Shown: positions 52,415-63,103, counted from the stretch's first letter. The stretch is 64,000 nucleotides of DNA from Streptomyces bikiniensis (GCA_000716465.1 JNWL01000020.1:30834-94833); one strand, 5' to 3'. Numbers and translations: made by a program. The notes: generated from the sequence alone by a model not told the origin.

Positions 52415-55321
52415 TCACGGTGACTTGAGCTTCGCCCCGGCCTCCGCGGCCCGCTGGAGGGCCGCCTGGAGGTCCTCCTGGGCCCTGCCGTACGCGCCCC
52501 AGTCCTGCTTCTGCAGGGCGGCCTCGCCGGCGTCGTACGCCTTCTGGGCGTCGGCGATCGCCTGCTTCAGCGCGGCGTCGTTCGACGCCGGCGGCGGAGG
52601 CGTGGTGCCCGGCTGCTCGGGCGTGGGCTGCTCCGGCGTCGGCTGCGTCGGCGCGTCCACCCCGAAGACCGCGTTGAGCGCCTCGGTGAGGTTGTCCTCG
52701 AACACCGTGGTGTCCTTGGTCGTGTCACCCGCGGGCTGGTCCGCGTCCACGTACGACACGGCGACCTTCTTCAGGAGCGGGTAGAGCGCGTTCCGTCCCT
52801 GGGCGTAGACCGGCTCGACGTACAGGAACCCGCCGTCGAGCGGCACGGTCAGCAGGTTGCCGTACTGGATGTCGGAGTCGGCGCCCTTCAGGTCCCGGAC
52901 GAACTGGGCCACGGACGGCAGGCCGTTGAGCTTGCTCTGCACCTGGGCCGGGCCGGGCACGTCCTGGGTGACCCGCAGCAGTCTCAGCCGGCCGTACTCC
53001 TTGCTGGTGGCGTCGGCGTCGACCGCCATGAAGCCGCCCAGGTTGGGCCGCCCGTTCGGCGTGAACGTCGTCGTCAGCGAGAAGCGCTGCGCCGTGTCCC
53101 CGGGCATCTTCATGCTCAGGTAGTACGGCGGGACCGCGTTGCCGTCCTTGTTGGTCGGGTCGTCCGGCACCTGCCAGGCGTCCGAGCCGCTGTAGAACTG
53201 CGCCGGGTCGGTGACGTGGTAGCGGGTCAGCAGCTCGCGCTGGACCTTGAACATGTCCTGCGGGTAGCGCAGGTGCTCCAGGAGGTCGCCCTTGATCGAG
53301 GACTTCGGCTCGACCGTGTCCGGGAAGGCCTTCATCCAGGTCTTGAGGACCGGGTCCTGGGTGTCCCACTGGTACAGCTTCACCGTGCCGTCGAAGGCGT
53401 CGACGGTGGCCTTCACCGAGTTGCGGATGTAGTTGACCTGGTTCTGCTGGGCGACGACCGTGCGCTGCTGGTTGCCGACGGTCAGCGAGTCGGCCGTGCT
53501 GTCGCCGAGCGTGGTGCGCGAAGCGTACGGGTAGCCGTTGGTCGTCGTGTACGCGTCGACGATCCACTGGATCCGGCCGCCGACGACCGCCGGGTAGGCG
53601 TCGCCGTCGATGGTCAGCCAGGGCGCGACGGCCTCGACGCGCTCCTTGGGCGTGCGGTTGTAGAGGATCCGCGAGCCGTCGCCGATGGCCCCCGAGTAGA
53701 GGATCTGCGGCTCGCTGAAGGCCACCGCGTACGCGGCGCGGTTGAAGGCGCTGGAGAGGCTGACGCCGCTCTTCCCCGTGTAGCTGGTGGTCTTCTCGCC
53801 GTTCTCCTCGTAGTCGAGCTCCCGCTGGGGCCCGCCCACGATCGAGTACTGGTCGGTCTTCTCGCCGTAGTAGATCCGCTGCTCGTACTTCGGGAGCTGG
53901 CCGGTGGTCGGCAGACCGGACTCGGTGAAGACCGGGGAGCCGTTGGCGTCGGTCTGCGTGCCCGTGGCCATGATCGCGCCGTAGCCGTGGGTGTAGGTGA
54001 AGTGGTCGTTGATCCAGTTCCGCTTCGGGATGCCCCGGATGTTGAGCTCGCGGAGACCGATGACGGTGTCCTTGCCCTGGTAGCGGTCCACGTCCAGGGT
54101 GGTCGGGAACTGGTAGTACTTCCGCTTCTGCTCCAGCTGCTGGAACGTGGGCGAGACGATGTTCGGGTCGAGGATCCGGTAGCTGGCCGCCGTCTCGGCG
54201 TCCGTCCGCAGCCGGTCCTTGTCCTTGACCGTCGACTTGCCCGAGTAGTTCTCGGGCTTCGTCCCGTCGATCGCGTACGCCTTGCGGGTCGCGTCGATGT
54301 TCTTCTGGATGTACGGCGCTTCCTTGGCCTGCTCGTTCGGCTGGACCTGGAACTTCTGCACGATGGCCGGGTATAGGCCGCCGATCAGGACCGCGGAGAG
54401 CACCATCAGGCCGAAGCCGATCACCGGGAGCTGCCAGGTGCGGCGCCAGAGCGTCGCGAAGAACAGCACGGCGCAGATCGCGGCGATGCAGAAGAGGATG
54501 GTCTTCGCCGGCAGGTACGCGTTGGCGTCGACGTACCGCAGGCCCGTCCAGTTGCCGGTGGCCTTGAAGTCGCTGGACTTCACGGCCAGGCCGTACCGGT
54601 CGAGCCAGTACGCCACGGCCTTCAGCGACACGAAGACGCCGAGGAGCACCGAGAGGTGGCCCGTGGCGGCGGCGGTGGCGCGGGCGCCCGGGCTGGTGAC
54701 CCGCAGCCCGCCGTACAGGTAGTGGGTGAGCGCGGCGGCGATCAGCGACAGGACGGCGGCGGCGAAGCCGAACGCGAGCAGGAAGCGGTACCAGGGCAGG
54801 TCGAAGGCGTAGAACGACACGTCGAGCCCGAACTGCGGGTCCTTCTGGCCGAACTTCACGCCGTTGATCCACATCAGCCAGGTGCGCCACTGGCCGGAGG
54901 CGGAGGCGCCGGCGATCAGGGCCACCAGGGCCGTGACCGCGAGCAGCACCCACTTCTTGAAGGGCGCCAGGCCCATCCGGTACCGGTCGAGGCTCTGCTG
55001 CTCCAGGGACATCGCGCTGAGCGGCGGCCGCAGCCGGTGCGCCAGCCAGATGTTGAAGCCGACGGCCAGGCCCATCAGGAGGCCGAAGACCGCGAAGAGG
55101 CCGATCTTGGTCCACAGTGTGGTGGTGAACACGGACGAGTAGTGGACCGAGCGGTACCAGAGCCAGTCCGTCCAGAACCCGGCGAACATCACGAACGCCA
55201 TGGCCAGGACGGCCAGGACCCCGAGTGTCATGAGCAGGGTACGGGCCCGCCGGGACGGCCGGCCGACTCTCATCCTTGGCCCTGACGGGCCTCCGCCGCG
55301 GTCCGGCATCTGGAAAGCCAA
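52415..55321 (-). CDS. UPF0182 family membrane protein
   Basis: A 968-residue protein: about seven N-terminal membrane helices (first at [20 protein letters not shown]), a large extracytoplasmic domain of ~550 residues, and a C-terminal Pro/Thr linker ([20 protein letters not shown]) plus a helical tail. This is the length and architecture of UPF0182, conserved in actinobacteria, of unknown function. The start is TTG 55321 with GAGGGG upstream; an ATG at 55309 would drop four residues. Confidence 0.88.
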   Translation of the reverse strand: MAFQMPDRGGGPSGPRMRVGRPSRRARTLLMTLGVLAVLAMAFVMFAGFWTDWLWYRSVHYSSVFTTTLWTKIGLFAVFGLLMGLAVGFNIWLAHRLRPPLSAMSLEQQSLDRYRMGLAPFKKWVLLAVTALVALIAGASASGQWRTWLMWINGVKFGQKDPQFGLDVSFYAFDLPWYRFLLAFGFAAAVLSLIAAALTHYLYGGLRVTSPGARATAAATGHLSVLLGVFVSLKAVAYWLDRYGLAVKSSDFKATGNWTGLRYVDANAYLPAKTILFCIAAICAVLFFATLWRRTWQLPVIGFGLMVLSAVLIGGLYPAIVQKFQVQPNEQAKEAPYIQKNIDATRKAYAIDGTKPENYSGKSTVKDKDRLRTDAETAASYRILDPNIVSPTFQQLEQKRKYYQFPTTLDVDRYQGKDTVIGLRELNIRGIPKRNWINDHFTYTHGYGAIMATGTQTDANGSPVFTESGLPTTGQLPKYEQRIYYGEKTDQYSIVGGPQRELDYEENGEKTTSYTGKSGVSLSSAFNRAAYAVAFSEPQILYSGAIGDGSRILYNRTPKERVEAVAPWLTIDGDAYPAVVGGRIQWIVDAYTTTNGYPYASRTTLGDSTADSLTVGNQQRTVVAQQNQVNYIRNSVKATVDAFDGTVKLYQWDTQDPVLKTWMKAFPDTVEPKSSIKGDLLEHLRYPQDMFKVQRELLTRYHVTDPAQFYSGSDAWQVPDDPTNKDGNAVPPYYLSMKMPGDTAQRFSLTTTFTPNGRPNLGGFMAVDADATSKEYGRLRLLRVTQDVPGPAQVQSKLNGLPSVAQFVRDLKGADSDIQYGNLLTVPLDGGFLYVEPVYAQGRNALYPLLKKVAVSYVDADQPAGDTTKDTTVFEDNLTEALNAVFGVDAPTQPTPEQPTPEQPGTTPPPPASNDAALKQAIADAQKAYDAGEAALQKQDWGAYGRAQEDLQAALQRAAEAGAKLKSP

Positions 55322-55482
55322 CGTGCGCCCCTCGATGTTGATGCGTCTCGGTGTCGACGTGTGTCGATGCGTGTCGATGCGTGCTTGGTGGGTCTGAAAG
55401 CAGGCCCCGCGATCGTAGGGCCCACTGATGCAACTTACCGAGGCTTTACCTAGTTCCCGGCTTCGGGGGAAGAGGAGGCAGG

Positions 55483-56043
55483 ATGTTGGTCATGTCCAAC
55501 GTTTCCCCCTCCGGCCCGGCGATGGCCGCGAGCCCCCTCACCCGCGCGGTGCTCGAGATCGACGAGTACGCGGCGGGCCTCGGCTGGGACCAGCCCGCCC
55601 GCCTGTTCGCCCTGGTCGACACCGCCCGCCTGCGCGCCCAGGAGCCCCGGCTGGCCTCCCAGCTCGGCCTGGGCGACGACGCCGCCTCCTACACCCCGAT
55701 CGAGCAGGACAAGCTGCCGCGCGGGAAGCCGCTCGACGAGTTCCTCGGCACGGTCGCCTGGCCCGACGCCGTCGCCGGCTGCGCCATGACGGTGGAGCGG
55801 CTGATGCTGCCCCCGTCGGCGGAGGCCCAGGTTCCGCAGGGGCTGAGCGAGAAGCAGCTCGCCACGTGGGTGGCCGGCCACCCGGACCGCCAGGAGGTCC
55901 GGATGACCGTGGCGGTGCTGCGGGGCGGGGCGCGCGAGGCGGCGATCCGGCTGCGCGAGAAGGACTCGGCGACCGAGGTCCTGACGGGCCCGGACCTGGT
56001 GCCGGGGCTCGCGGAGGCGCTGGCGGCCACCTTCGAGGGCTGA
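55483..56043 (+). CDS. PPA1309 family protein
   Basis: A 186-residue conserved actinobacterial protein of the PPA1309 family: [20 protein letters not shown] near the N terminus, [19 protein letters not shown] in the middle and [20 protein letters not shown] later. Cytoplasmic, function unknown. ATG 55483 follows GAAGAGGAGGCAGG. A terminator follows. Confidence 0.88.
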   Translation: MLVMSNVSPSGPAMAASPLTRAVLEIDEYAAGLGWDQPARLFALVDTARLRAQEPRLASQLGLGDDAASYTPIEQDKLPRGKPLDEFLGTVAWPDAVAGCAMTVERLMLPPSAEAQVPQGLSEKQLATWVAGHPDRQEVRMTVAVLRGGAREAAIRLREKDSATEVLTGPDLVPGLAEALAATFEG

Positions 56044-56063
56044 GGGCCGTACGCACGGAGGAG

Positions 56064-56094
56064 GGGGCGCCCGACCGGTCCGGTCGGGCGCCCC
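56064..56094 (+). terminator. Terminator between PPA1309 and the PDZ protease gene
   Basis: Perfect 14-bp stem GGGGCGCCCGACCG / CGGTCGGGCGCCCC. Confidence 0.88.
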
Positions 56095-56111
56095 TCCGTT
56101 TCCGCGTGGTC

Positions 56112-57200
56112 TCAGTCCTTCGAGCAGCTCGGCAGGGACGCCGTGTCGCCCTTGCGGAGCTTCTCCAGGGACTTCGTGGCGTCGTCGATGGTGTCGACCT
56201 TGACGAGGGTGAGTCCGTCGGGGATGTCGGAGGCGGCCGTGGCGCAGTTGTCGGCCGGGGTGAGGAAGTACTCGGCGCCCGCGTTGCGCGCGCCGACCAG
56301 CTTCATCTCGATGCCGCCGATCGGGCCGACCTTCCCCTTGTCGTCGATGGTGCCGGTGCCGGCGACGAACCGGCCGCCCGTGAGGCTCTCCGGGGTGAGC
56401 TTGTCGATGATGCCGAGCGCGAACATCAGCCCGGCGCTGGGGCCGCCGACGTCGGCCAGCTTGATGTCGATCGTGAACGGGAAGACGTGGTCGGTGCCGG
56501 CCTGGATGCCGACGACCGCCCGGTCGCCCTCCTCGGAGGTGGTGGTCGTGATGACCACCTTCCGCGTGGCGGTCGGCTCCTTGCCCGCCTTCTCGGCGGC
56601 GGCCGCCTCCTTGGCGGGGACGATCGTGAACTCGACCTTCTGGCCGGGCTTCCGCTTCGTCACCTGCGCCGCGACGCCGCTCTGGTCGGTGATCGGCACG
56701 CCGTCGACGGCCTTGACGACGTCCCCGGCGTGCAGCTTGCCCTCGGCCGGGGCGCCCTTGACCACCATGGCGACGACGACCCGGGAGACCACCGGGATGC
56801 CCAGCTCCCCGAGGGCCGCCACCTTGGCGCTCTCCTGGGACTGGCTGAACTCCTCGGCGTTCTCCTGGCTCGACTGCTCCTCGGTCTTGCCGTCCGGGTA
56901 GAGCGTGTCGTGCGGCACCACCACGTTGTCGTGGGCGAGCCAGCCGTAGACGGCCTCGACGGCGTTCATCTTGTAGTCCGCGCTGGTGACCCGGACCGTC
57001 GTCATGTTGAGGTGGCCGTCGGTCGGGTACGTCTTGCGTCCGGAGATCTGGAGGACGGGCTCCCCCCTGGCCTCACCGAGGGTGTTGACCGTCGGGCCGG
57101 GGCTCATCTCCGCGTACGGCACCGGGATCAGAACGCCGGCGATGAGCAGGCAGATCAGGACCAGGGTGGAGGCGAGCATCGTCGCGGTGCGGCGTGGCAT
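56112..57200 (-). CDS. PDZ domain Lon-like (S16) protease, YlbL type
   Basis: A 362-residue membrane-anchored protein: N-terminal helix (MLASTLVLICLLIAGVLIPV), a PDZ domain (~155-220, ALGELGIPVVSRVVVAMVV, GDVVKAVDGVPI), and a Lon-type serine-lysine protease domain with GGPSAGLMFALGI (catalytic Ser) and a Lys near GGIEMKLVGARNAGAEYF. YlbL-like proteases act at the outer face of the membrane, in B. subtilis as part of the DNA-damage response. Confidence 0.9.
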   Translation of the reverse strand: MPRRTATMLASTLVLICLLIAGVLIPVPYAEMSPGPTVNTLGEARGEPVLQISGRKTYPTDGHLNMTTVRVTSADYKMNAVEAVYGWLAHDNVVVPHDTLYPDGKTEEQSSQENAEEFSQSQESAKVAALGELGIPVVSRVVVAMVVKGAPAEGKLHAGDVVKAVDGVPITDQSGVAAQVTKRKPGQKVEFTIVPAKEAAAAEKAGKEPTATRKVVITTTTSEEGDRAVVGIQAGTDHVFPFTIDIKLADVGGPSAGLMFALGIIDKLTPESLTGGRFVAGTGTIDDKGKVGPIGGIEMKLVGARNAGAEYFLTPADNCATAASDIPDGLTLVKVDTIDDATKSLEKLRKGDTASLPSCSKD

Positions 57201-57266
57201 GGAACGACAGTACGGGACTCGCCCATGGGTGCACCCTCGGGGCGGGTCCGTACGGGGCGGCCCGCG

Positions 57267-57545
57267 TCAGCCGGAGGAGGAGGGGGTGACGGCGGTGGCG
57301 GCCGCGGCCGGTTCGCGCTCGTGGCGGGCGGAATCGGAGAGCGCGGGACGGGCGGAGTCTTCGCGTTCGGGGCGGACGGATTCGGGGGGCGTGGGGTGGG
57401 CGCGTTCCATCGCGTCCCGGAAGCGGGCGTAACCGGCGAGTTCGGCCACGTCGCCTATGGTCTTGTTCCTCGAAGCCCAGCTTCCCCATATCGCCGCGCC
57501 GACGACTGCGAAAAGCGGAATCAGCAACCAGGCCAGCGCTGCCAT
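57267..57545 (-). CDS. Small single-span membrane protein
   Basis: A 92-residue protein. One N-terminal membrane helix (ALAWLLIPLFAVVGAAIWGS), then a charged Arg/Glu/Pro-rich cytoplasmic region. Function unknown. It lies 66 bp upstream of the PDZ protease gene on the same strand and may be co-transcribed with it. Confidence 0.75.
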   Translation of the reverse strand: MAALAWLLIPLFAVVGAAIWGSWASRNKTIGDVAELAGYARFRDAMERAHPTPPESVRPEREDSARPALSDSARHEREPAAAATAVTPSSSG

Positions 57546-57682
57546 TCCGACCTCCCATCCCCAGTGAGTTGATCAGCAGACTGTTTCATCCGTGTCGTCA
57601 ACGCTCGCGCGCGGGGGTCGGTTACGCAAATCGGGCGTTCGGCTACGCCCTGTCGGCGCGTCGCCTTGCTTCCCGGTGCTCC

Positions 57683-58144
57683 CTAGCAGGAACCCACCCA
57701 CTCCTCGGTCCCGTCCGAGAAGGTCTGGTGCTTCCAAATGGGTACTTCGTGCTTGAGGTCGTCGATGAGCCTGCGGCAGGCCTCGAAGGCCTCTGCGCGG
57801 TGGGGGCAGGAGACGGCCACGACGACCGCGATGTCGCCGACCTCCAGGTCGCCCACGCGGTGGACGGCGGCCAGGGCGCGGACCGGGTGGTTCGCGACGA
57901 CCTTCTCGGCGACGCGGCGCAGCTCCGCCTCGGCCGTGGGGTGGCAGGAGTAGCCGAGCGCGTCGACGTCGGCGCCGCCGTCGTGGTTGCGCACGGTGCC
58001 GACGAAGAGGGTCGTGCCGCCGGAGGCATCGTCCCCGACGGCCCGGAAGACCTCGTCGACGGAGAGCGGGGTCTCCCGGATCGCGAGGAGCTTGATGGGG
58101 TCGGCCGCGGCCCGCTCGCCGGGGTGGTCAAACGTCAGTGCCAT
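57683..58144 (-). CDS. moaE: Molybdopterin synthase large subunit
   Basis: A 153-residue MoaE. VGTVRNHDGGADVDALGYSC and HRVGDLEVGDIAVVVAVS are conserved; DDLKHEVPIWKHQTFSDG carries the active-site Lys residues. It adds sulfur to precursor Z with MoaD, which is not in the window. Upstream is a hairpin at 58203. Confidence 0.93.
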   Translation of the reverse strand: MALTFDHPGERAAADPIKLLAIRETPLSVDEVFRAVGDDASGGTTLFVGTVRNHDGGADVDALGYSCHPTAEAELRRVAEKVVANHPVRALAAVHRVGDLEVGDIAVVVAVSCPHRAEAFEACRRLIDDLKHEVPIWKHQTFSDGTEEWVGSC

Positions 58145-58202
58145 GGCCCCATCGTGCCGTACGCCGCCGACAACCCGGAAGAGAGGTTTCGACCGGCGCT
58201 CC

Positions 58203-58223
58203 GGACCCTCCGTAGGAGGGTCC
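58203..58223 (-). terminator. Hairpin between epimerase and moaE genes
   Basis: Perfect 9-bp stem GGACCCTCC / GGAGGGTCC, GTA loop, 32 bp after the epimerase stop. Confidence 0.65.
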
Positions 58224-58254
58224 TACAGACGGCCGTACGGCAGCGGTGAGGGGA

Positions 58255-59364
58255 TCAGATCCCGCGCCGCTTCCGCATCTGCCGGACGAGCGCCGCCGTG
58301 CCGAGCAGCGCCACCGTCGCGCCGGCCGCGCCGGCCGCCGTCGCGTCCTTGCGGCCCAGGCGGCGGCCCGCGACCGTGTGGCGGCCCTCGACCTCCTCCA
58401 GGAGCGCGGCGAGGACCTCCTCGTTCGTCCACTTCGGGCGCCAGCCCGCGTCGTGCAGGCGTCCGACGCTCACCACCCAGGGGTGCATGGTGTACGCGAG
58501 GTCGCCCGCCGGGGACGGGGTGAGGCCGATCCGGTGGAGGCGGGCGGCCGTGCCCAGGGCGACGGTGGAGGGCAGCTCCATGCGCCGGATCCCGGAGAGC
58601 TCCTCGACCTCCTCCTGCTCCAGCCAGCCGTCGCAGCCGACCGCGAACTCCCCCTCGACCTTCTCCAGGGCCGCGTACTCCAGGGCGCTCACCAGGTCCT
58701 CGACGTGACAGAACTGCCAGGTCGGCCGGGAGCCGGCCACGACGAGCAGCCGGGGCGACTCGAAGTAGCGGGTCAGCGCCGTGTCCGTGCCGCCGACCAG
58801 GACGGCCGGGCGGACCACGGTGACGTGGAGGCCGGGGTGCGCGCGGGGCGCCCGGCGGCCCAGGCGCTCGATCTCCAGCAGGTCGCCGACGCCGGTGGCC
58901 TCCGCCGTGGCCTTCAGCTCGGCGTCCTCGGAGAGCGGGACGTCGTTGTCGGGCAGGGCGCCGTAGACCATCGCGGAGGTGCAGAGCACCACCCGGTGGA
59001 CCCCGGCGGCCGCGGCGGCGGTCAGCACGGTCTGCGTGCCGCGCACGTTGTAGGCCGTCCGGGCGGCGGGGTCGGTCTCCAGGTCGAGGTCGACGGCGAG
59101 GTGCACGACGACGTCGGCGCCGCGCAGCTTCTCCGCGATGGCCGGGTCGCGCACGTCGAGGACGTGCCAGTGCGCCTCGGGGACCTCGCCCCGGCGCTCG
59201 TCGATGGCGACGACCCGCCCGACCTCGTCGGAGGCGGCGAGCCGCCTGGTCAGCAGGTCGCCGACGCCGGACGCGGCACCGGTGACCGCGACGACGGGCC
59301 CGCGCGCGGTGGACCGGGTCGAGTGGTTTCGCGCTCCGCGAACCTGTGGATCTGGGGAACTCAC
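58255..59364 (-). CDS. NAD-dependent epimerase/dehydratase family protein
   Basis: A 369-residue extended-SDR protein. VVAVTGAASGVGDLLTRRLA is the Rossmann motif; HVLDVRDP, YNVRGTQTVL and LCTSAMVYGALPD follow. The catalytic Lys of the YxxxK pattern is not obvious, so activity is uncertain. The last ~30 residues (TAAGAAGATVALLGTAALVR) form a C-terminal helix, probably a membrane anchor. Confidence 0.85.
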   Translation of the reverse strand: MSSPDPQVRGARNHSTRSTARGPVVAVTGAASGVGDLLTRRLAASDEVGRVVAIDERRGEVPEAHWHVLDVRDPAIAEKLRGADVVVHLAVDLDLETDPAARTAYNVRGTQTVLTAAAAAGVHRVVLCTSAMVYGALPDNDVPLSEDAELKATAEATGVGDLLEIERLGRRAPRAHPGLHVTVVRPAVLVGGTDTALTRYFESPRLLVVAGSRPTWQFCHVEDLVSALEYAALEKVEGEFAVGCDGWLEQEEVEELSGIRRMELPSTVALGTAARLHRIGLTPSPAGDLAYTMHPWVVSVGRLHDAGWRPKWTNEEVLAALLEEVEGRHTVAGRRLGRKDATAAGAAGATVALLGTAALVRQMRKRRGI

Positions 59365-59578
59365 CGGGCGTCTCCAGCGGTTGTCTTCAGTACGTACGCC
59401 GCACGACGTACGGACCAGGTGGCGTCCATCCTGCCGCAGGGCACGCCCCGGCGGAGCACCGAGCCCGTTTCCGGCCCGGATGTCTACGCTGGTGGTGTGC
59501 GGAGCCTGTCGTGGGCAGGCTCTGGTCGGGCAGTCGCCGTCGGCAGGAGGCCGGCGGCCCTACGAGCCGAGGAAACCT

Positions 59579-61057
59579 GTGAGTGACACCCCATTCGGAT
59601 TCGGCCTTCCGCCGGAGGAGCCGGAGGACGGCGACGAAGGCAAGAAGAAGGACCCCGCCGGAGGTGGCCAGGGGTCCGGTGGCCAGGGCGGCAACCCCTT
59701 CGGGGCGAACCCGTTCGGCTTCGGCGCGCTGCCGGGCATGGGCGGGATCGGCGGACCGGGCGGCGCGGACAATCCGTTCGCGGCGATGTTCGGCTCGCTG
59801 AACCCCAACGACCTGGGCGCGGCCTTCCAGCAGCTCGGGCAGATGCTGAGCTACGAGGGCGGCCCCGTCAACTGGGACATGGCCAAGCAGATCGCGCGCC
59901 AGGTGGTGGCCCAGGGCACCCCCGACGGCACCAAGGACGCCAGCGTGGGCCCGGCCGAGAAGTCCGCGGTCCAGGAGGCCCTGCGCCTGGCCGACCTGTG
60001 GCTGGACCAGGCGACCTCGCTGCCCTCGGGCACGAACGTCGCCGTGGCGTGGAGCCGCGCGGAGTGGGTCGAGGCGACGCTGCCGGCGTGGCAGCAGCTC
60101 GTGGACCCGGTCGCCGAGCGGGTCGGCACGGCGATGGGCGACGTCCTGCCGGAGGAGATGCAGGCCATGGCGGGCCCGCTGATCGGCATGATGCGCTCCA
60201 TGGGCGGCGCCATGTTCGGCCAGCAGATCGGGCAGGCCGTGGGCGCGCTCGCCGGCGAGGTCGTCGGCTCGACCGACGTCGGCCTGCCGCTGGGCCCGGC
60301 CGGGCGCGCCGCGCTGCTCCCGCTGAACGTCGAGGCCTTCGGCAAGGACCTGGGCGTGCCCTCGGACGAGGTGCGGCTCTACCTGGCCCTGCGCGAGGCG
60401 GCCCACCAGCGCCTCTTCGCGCACGTGCCGTGGCTGCGGGCGCACCTGTTCGGCGCGGTCGAGGGGTACGCGCGCGGGATCAAGGTCGACACCTCGAAGC
60501 TGGAGGAGGCGGTGGGCCAGCTCGACCCGACGCACCCCGAGCAGCTTCAGGAGGCGCTCCAGCAGGGCATGTTCCAGCCGGAGGACACCCCGGAGCAGAA
60601 GGCGGCCCTGGCCCGTCTGGAGACGGCGCTCGCGCTGGTCGAGGGCTGGGTGGACGCGGTGGTCCACGAGGCCGCCAAGTCCCGTCTGACCTCGGCGGAC
60701 GCGCTGCGCGAGACGCTGCGCCGGCGCCGGGCCTCGGGCGGTCCCGCCGAGCAGACCTTCGCGACCCTGATCGGTCTGGAGCTGCGTCCGCGGCGGCTGC
60801 GGGACGCGGCGCGCCTGTGGGCCTCGCTCACCGACGCGCGCGGGGTCGACGGCCGGGACGGCCTGTGGGAGCACCCGGACATGCTGCCGACGGCGACCGA
60901 CCTGGACGACCCGGACGGCTTCGTGCACCGGGAGCACCTGGACTTCTCCGAGCTGGACAAGATGCTCGGCGAGGCGGCGCGGGGCGACGCCCCGAAGGGT
61001 GACTCCCCGGAGGACGACGGCCGGGACGGGACCGGCGGCGGGGACGGCAAGGAGTGA
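59579..61057 (+). CDS. Zinc-dependent metalloprotease-like protein (DUF2342)
   Basis: A 492-residue DUF2342 family protein, often annotated 'coenzyme F420 biosynthesis associated' or zinc-dependent metalloprotease. The N-terminal ~85 residues are Gly/Pro/Phe-rich (NPFGANPFGFGALPGMGG). The core holds MFGQQIGQAVGALAGEVVG and LREAAHQRLFAHVPWLR, the metal-motif region. Start GTG 59579 follows GAGGAAACC. It overlaps the Nudix gene start by 4 bp. Confidence 0.85.
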   Translation: MSDTPFGFGLPPEEPEDGDEGKKKDPAGGGQGSGGQGGNPFGANPFGFGALPGMGGIGGPGGADNPFAAMFGSLNPNDLGAAFQQLGQMLSYEGGPVNWDMAKQIARQVVAQGTPDGTKDASVGPAEKSAVQEALRLADLWLDQATSLPSGTNVAVAWSRAEWVEATLPAWQQLVDPVAERVGTAMGDVLPEEMQAMAGPLIGMMRSMGGAMFGQQIGQAVGALAGEVVGSTDVGLPLGPAGRAALLPLNVEAFGKDLGVPSDEVRLYLALREAAHQRLFAHVPWLRAHLFGAVEGYARGIKVDTSKLEEAVGQLDPTHPEQLQEALQQGMFQPEDTPEQKAALARLETALALVEGWVDAVVHEAAKSRLTSADALRETLRRRRASGGPAEQTFATLIGLELRPRRLRDAARLWASLTDARGVDGRDGLWEHPDMLPTATDLDDPDGFVHREHLDFSELDKMLGEAARGDAPKGDSPEDDGRDGTGGGDGKE

Positions 61058-61575
61058 CCCTGCACGACGACGCGGTCCTCGTACTGAAGGAGTACGGGGG
61101 CCAGGAAGAGCTGCGGCAGGTCTACCTGGACCACCTGGACGCGCACCCGGACGGCATGTACAAGCCCTGCTCGGCCGGTCATCTGACGTCCAGCGCGCTG
61201 GTGGTCGACCCCGCGCGGGGCCGGGTGCTGCTGACCCTGCACAGGAAGCTGGGCATGTGGCTGCAGATGGGCGGCCACTGCGAGCCCGGCGACACGACGG
61301 TCGAGGGCGCCGCGCTGCGGGAGGCGACGGAGGAGTCCGGAATCCCCGGACTCGTCCTGCTGCCCGGCGGTCCGGTGCGGCTCGACCGGCACCCGATCCC
61401 GGCGCCCTGCCACTGGCACCTGGACGTGCAGTACGCGGCCCTGGCCCCGGCGGAGGCGGTGGAGCGGATCAGTGAGGAGTCGCTGGACCTGCGCTGGTTC
61501 GCGTACGAGGACGTGGCGGGCGTGGCGGACACGTCGGTGGTCCGCCTCCTGGAGGGCACGCTGGCGCGGCTGTGA
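61054..61575 (+). CDS. Nudix hydrolase
   Basis: A 173-residue Nudix protein with MGGHCEPGDTTVEGAALREA followed by TEESGI, the Nudix box that binds Mg2+. It hydrolyses nucleoside diphosphate derivatives; substrate unknown. GTG 61054 overlaps the previous stop (GTGA), indicating coupled translation. Confidence 0.88.
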   Translation: MTLHDDAVLVLKEYGGQEELRQVYLDHLDAHPDGMYKPCSAGHLTSSALVVDPARGRVLLTLHRKLGMWLQMGGHCEPGDTTVEGAALREATEESGIPGLVLLPGGPVRLDRHPIPAPCHWHLDVQYAALAPAEAVERISEESLDLRWFAYEDVAGVADTSVVRLLEGTLARL

Positions 61576-61584
61576 GGACGGAGG

Positions 61585-61620
61585 AAGGGGGCGGGCGCCA
61601 CGACCGGCACCCGCCCCCTT
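61585..61620. terminator. Bidirectional terminator between Nudix and AIM24 genes
   Basis: 15-bp near-perfect stem AAGGGGGCGGGCGCC / GGCACCCGCCCCCTT. Confidence 0.85.
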
Positions 61621-61647
61621 CCCGTACCCCCGTCTCCGTACCCCTGC

Positions 61648-62403
61648 CTAGTTCCAGGCGTTGTTCTGGTTCTGGCCGTGGGCGCCGTGCTGTCCGGCCC
61701 CGTACTGGGCGGCGATGCCCTGGCCGATGGCCGCGTGCTGCGGGGGCATGACCTCGCTGGGCTGGACGAGCGCGAAGCCCTGTCCGAGGAAGCTCAGCTC
61801 CCAGCCCTCGCCGGTGTCGCCGCGCCGGCGGCGGACGCTGGAGTTGTGCGTCTGCGCCTGCATCTGGACGCGCAGGCCGGTGGACCAGGCGACGATCGCG
61901 TCCGCGTCGACGCTGACGTACTTCTCGGGCGTGACCTGCATCATCAGCGGCTGCCCTGAGGTCATCAGGGCGACCTTGCCGCGGCCGGAGATGTTGAGCT
62001 GGTACTTGCCGGAGCCGGAGATGCCGTACTGGCTGTCGACGGCGATGACCTCGGTGTGGAGGGTCGAGTCGAGCGCCAGGACGTAGGCGCTGTCGACGGT
62101 GAGGCCCTCCTGCTCGACCTCCACGACGTGGACGTACTGGGCGAGGTTGGCGAAGTAGACCGTGCCCTGCCCGGAGCAGCGCATCAGGTCGAGGCCCTCC
62201 CCGGTGCGGGCGCGGGCCCGGCGCTGGTTCGCGGTCTGGTACTCGCCGTCGAAGTCGACGAGGCCCTGGTACGCGACCATGGCGCCCTTGCGGGCGAGGA
62301 CGTCGTCCTGCCCGGTCAGGCTGACCCGCAGGAGCTGCGGGTTCTGGATGACGTACCGCTCCTGGCTCTGCTGCTCGGCGTGGTTGAAAAGCGGGCTCTG
62401 CAT
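61648..62403 (-). CDS. AIM24 family protein, copy 3
   Basis: A 251-residue protein of the AIM24/TRAP-like family: SQERYVIQNPQLLRVSL at the N terminus, GLDLMRCSGQGTVYFANLA in the middle and SGSGKYQLNISGRGKVALM later, forming a beta-rich fold. The C terminus is Gln/His/Asn-rich (GAGQHGAHGQNQNNAWN). Function unknown in bacteria. Third of three tandem paralogues. Confidence 0.85.
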   Translation of the reverse strand: MQSPLFNHAEQQSQERYVIQNPQLLRVSLTGQDDVLARKGAMVAYQGLVDFDGEYQTANQRRARARTGEGLDLMRCSGQGTVYFANLAQYVHVVEVEQEGLTVDSAYVLALDSTLHTEVIAVDSQYGISGSGKYQLNISGRGKVALMTSGQPLMMQVTPEKYVSVDADAIVAWSTGLRVQMQAQTHNSSVRRRRGDTGEGWELSFLGQGFALVQPSEVMPPQHAAIGQGIAAQYGAGQHGAHGQNQNNAWN

Positions 62404-62422
62404 GGTGTGTTCTCGCTCCCCC

Positions 62423-63103
62423 TCAGCCCCGGACCCGCAGGCGGTCGGTGCTGTCCTCGCTCGGCTGTACGACGACGATGCCCTGGCCCGAGAAGGCCAT
62501 CTGGTAGGCCTCGCCGCTGCCCCGTCCGATGAGGGAGGAGGCCTTGAAGCTGCGCTTGCCCTTGACCTTGAGCGCGGGCGACCAGGCGACGAGCGCGTCG
62601 GGGTCGACGTACGTCTCGTCCTCGCCGCGGCCGCAGTCGACGACGATCGGGGTGCCGCGCGAGGTCAGCGCGACCCAGCCGGTGCCGGCGATCGTCACGT
62701 TGAACAGGCCCTGCCCCGCGAACTTGGCGAGGCCCTTGACCCGCTCGACGCCCCACTGGAGGTGCGCGTCGAAGGCGAGCAGGTTGGTGCCGTTGACCGA
62801 CAGGGAGTCGTTGTTCAGGTTGATCACGACGACGTCGGCGCCGTAGTCGGCGAGGTAGAGCAGTCCGTCGCCGGAGCACTTCATGATCGGCGCGCCCTCG
62901 CCGGTGACCCACTGCTGCGCGTACTGGCGGACGGCGGGCGGGTTGGGCTCGTAGGTGATGAAGCCCTCGTAGGCGACCATCGAGCCGGTCCGGGCGTAGA
63001 GGTCCTGGCCGCTCGCCATGGCGACCTTGAGCATGGTGCTGCCGTGGTTCTCCATCCGGGCCGCGACGGGGGTCGGGGCGTAGCCCGCGAGTTGCTGGTT
63101 CAT
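62423..63103 (-). CDS. AIM24 family protein, copy 2
   Basis: A 226-residue AIM24 protein: TMLKVAMASGQDLYARTGSM, APIMKCSGDGLLYLADYG, GQGLFNVTIAGTGWVALTSR and the late GEAYQMAFSGQGIVVVQPSE. It lies 14 bp after copy 1 and 19 bp before copy 3, implying one operon. Confidence 0.85.
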   Translation of the reverse strand: MNQQLAGYAPTPVAARMENHGSTMLKVAMASGQDLYARTGSMVAYEGFITYEPNPPAVRQYAQQWVTGEGAPIMKCSGDGLLYLADYGADVVVINLNNDSLSVNGTNLLAFDAHLQWGVERVKGLAKFAGQGLFNVTIAGTGWVALTSRGTPIVVDCGRGEDETYVDPDALVAWSPALKVKGKRSFKASSLIGRGSGEAYQMAFSGQGIVVVQPSEDSTDRLRVRG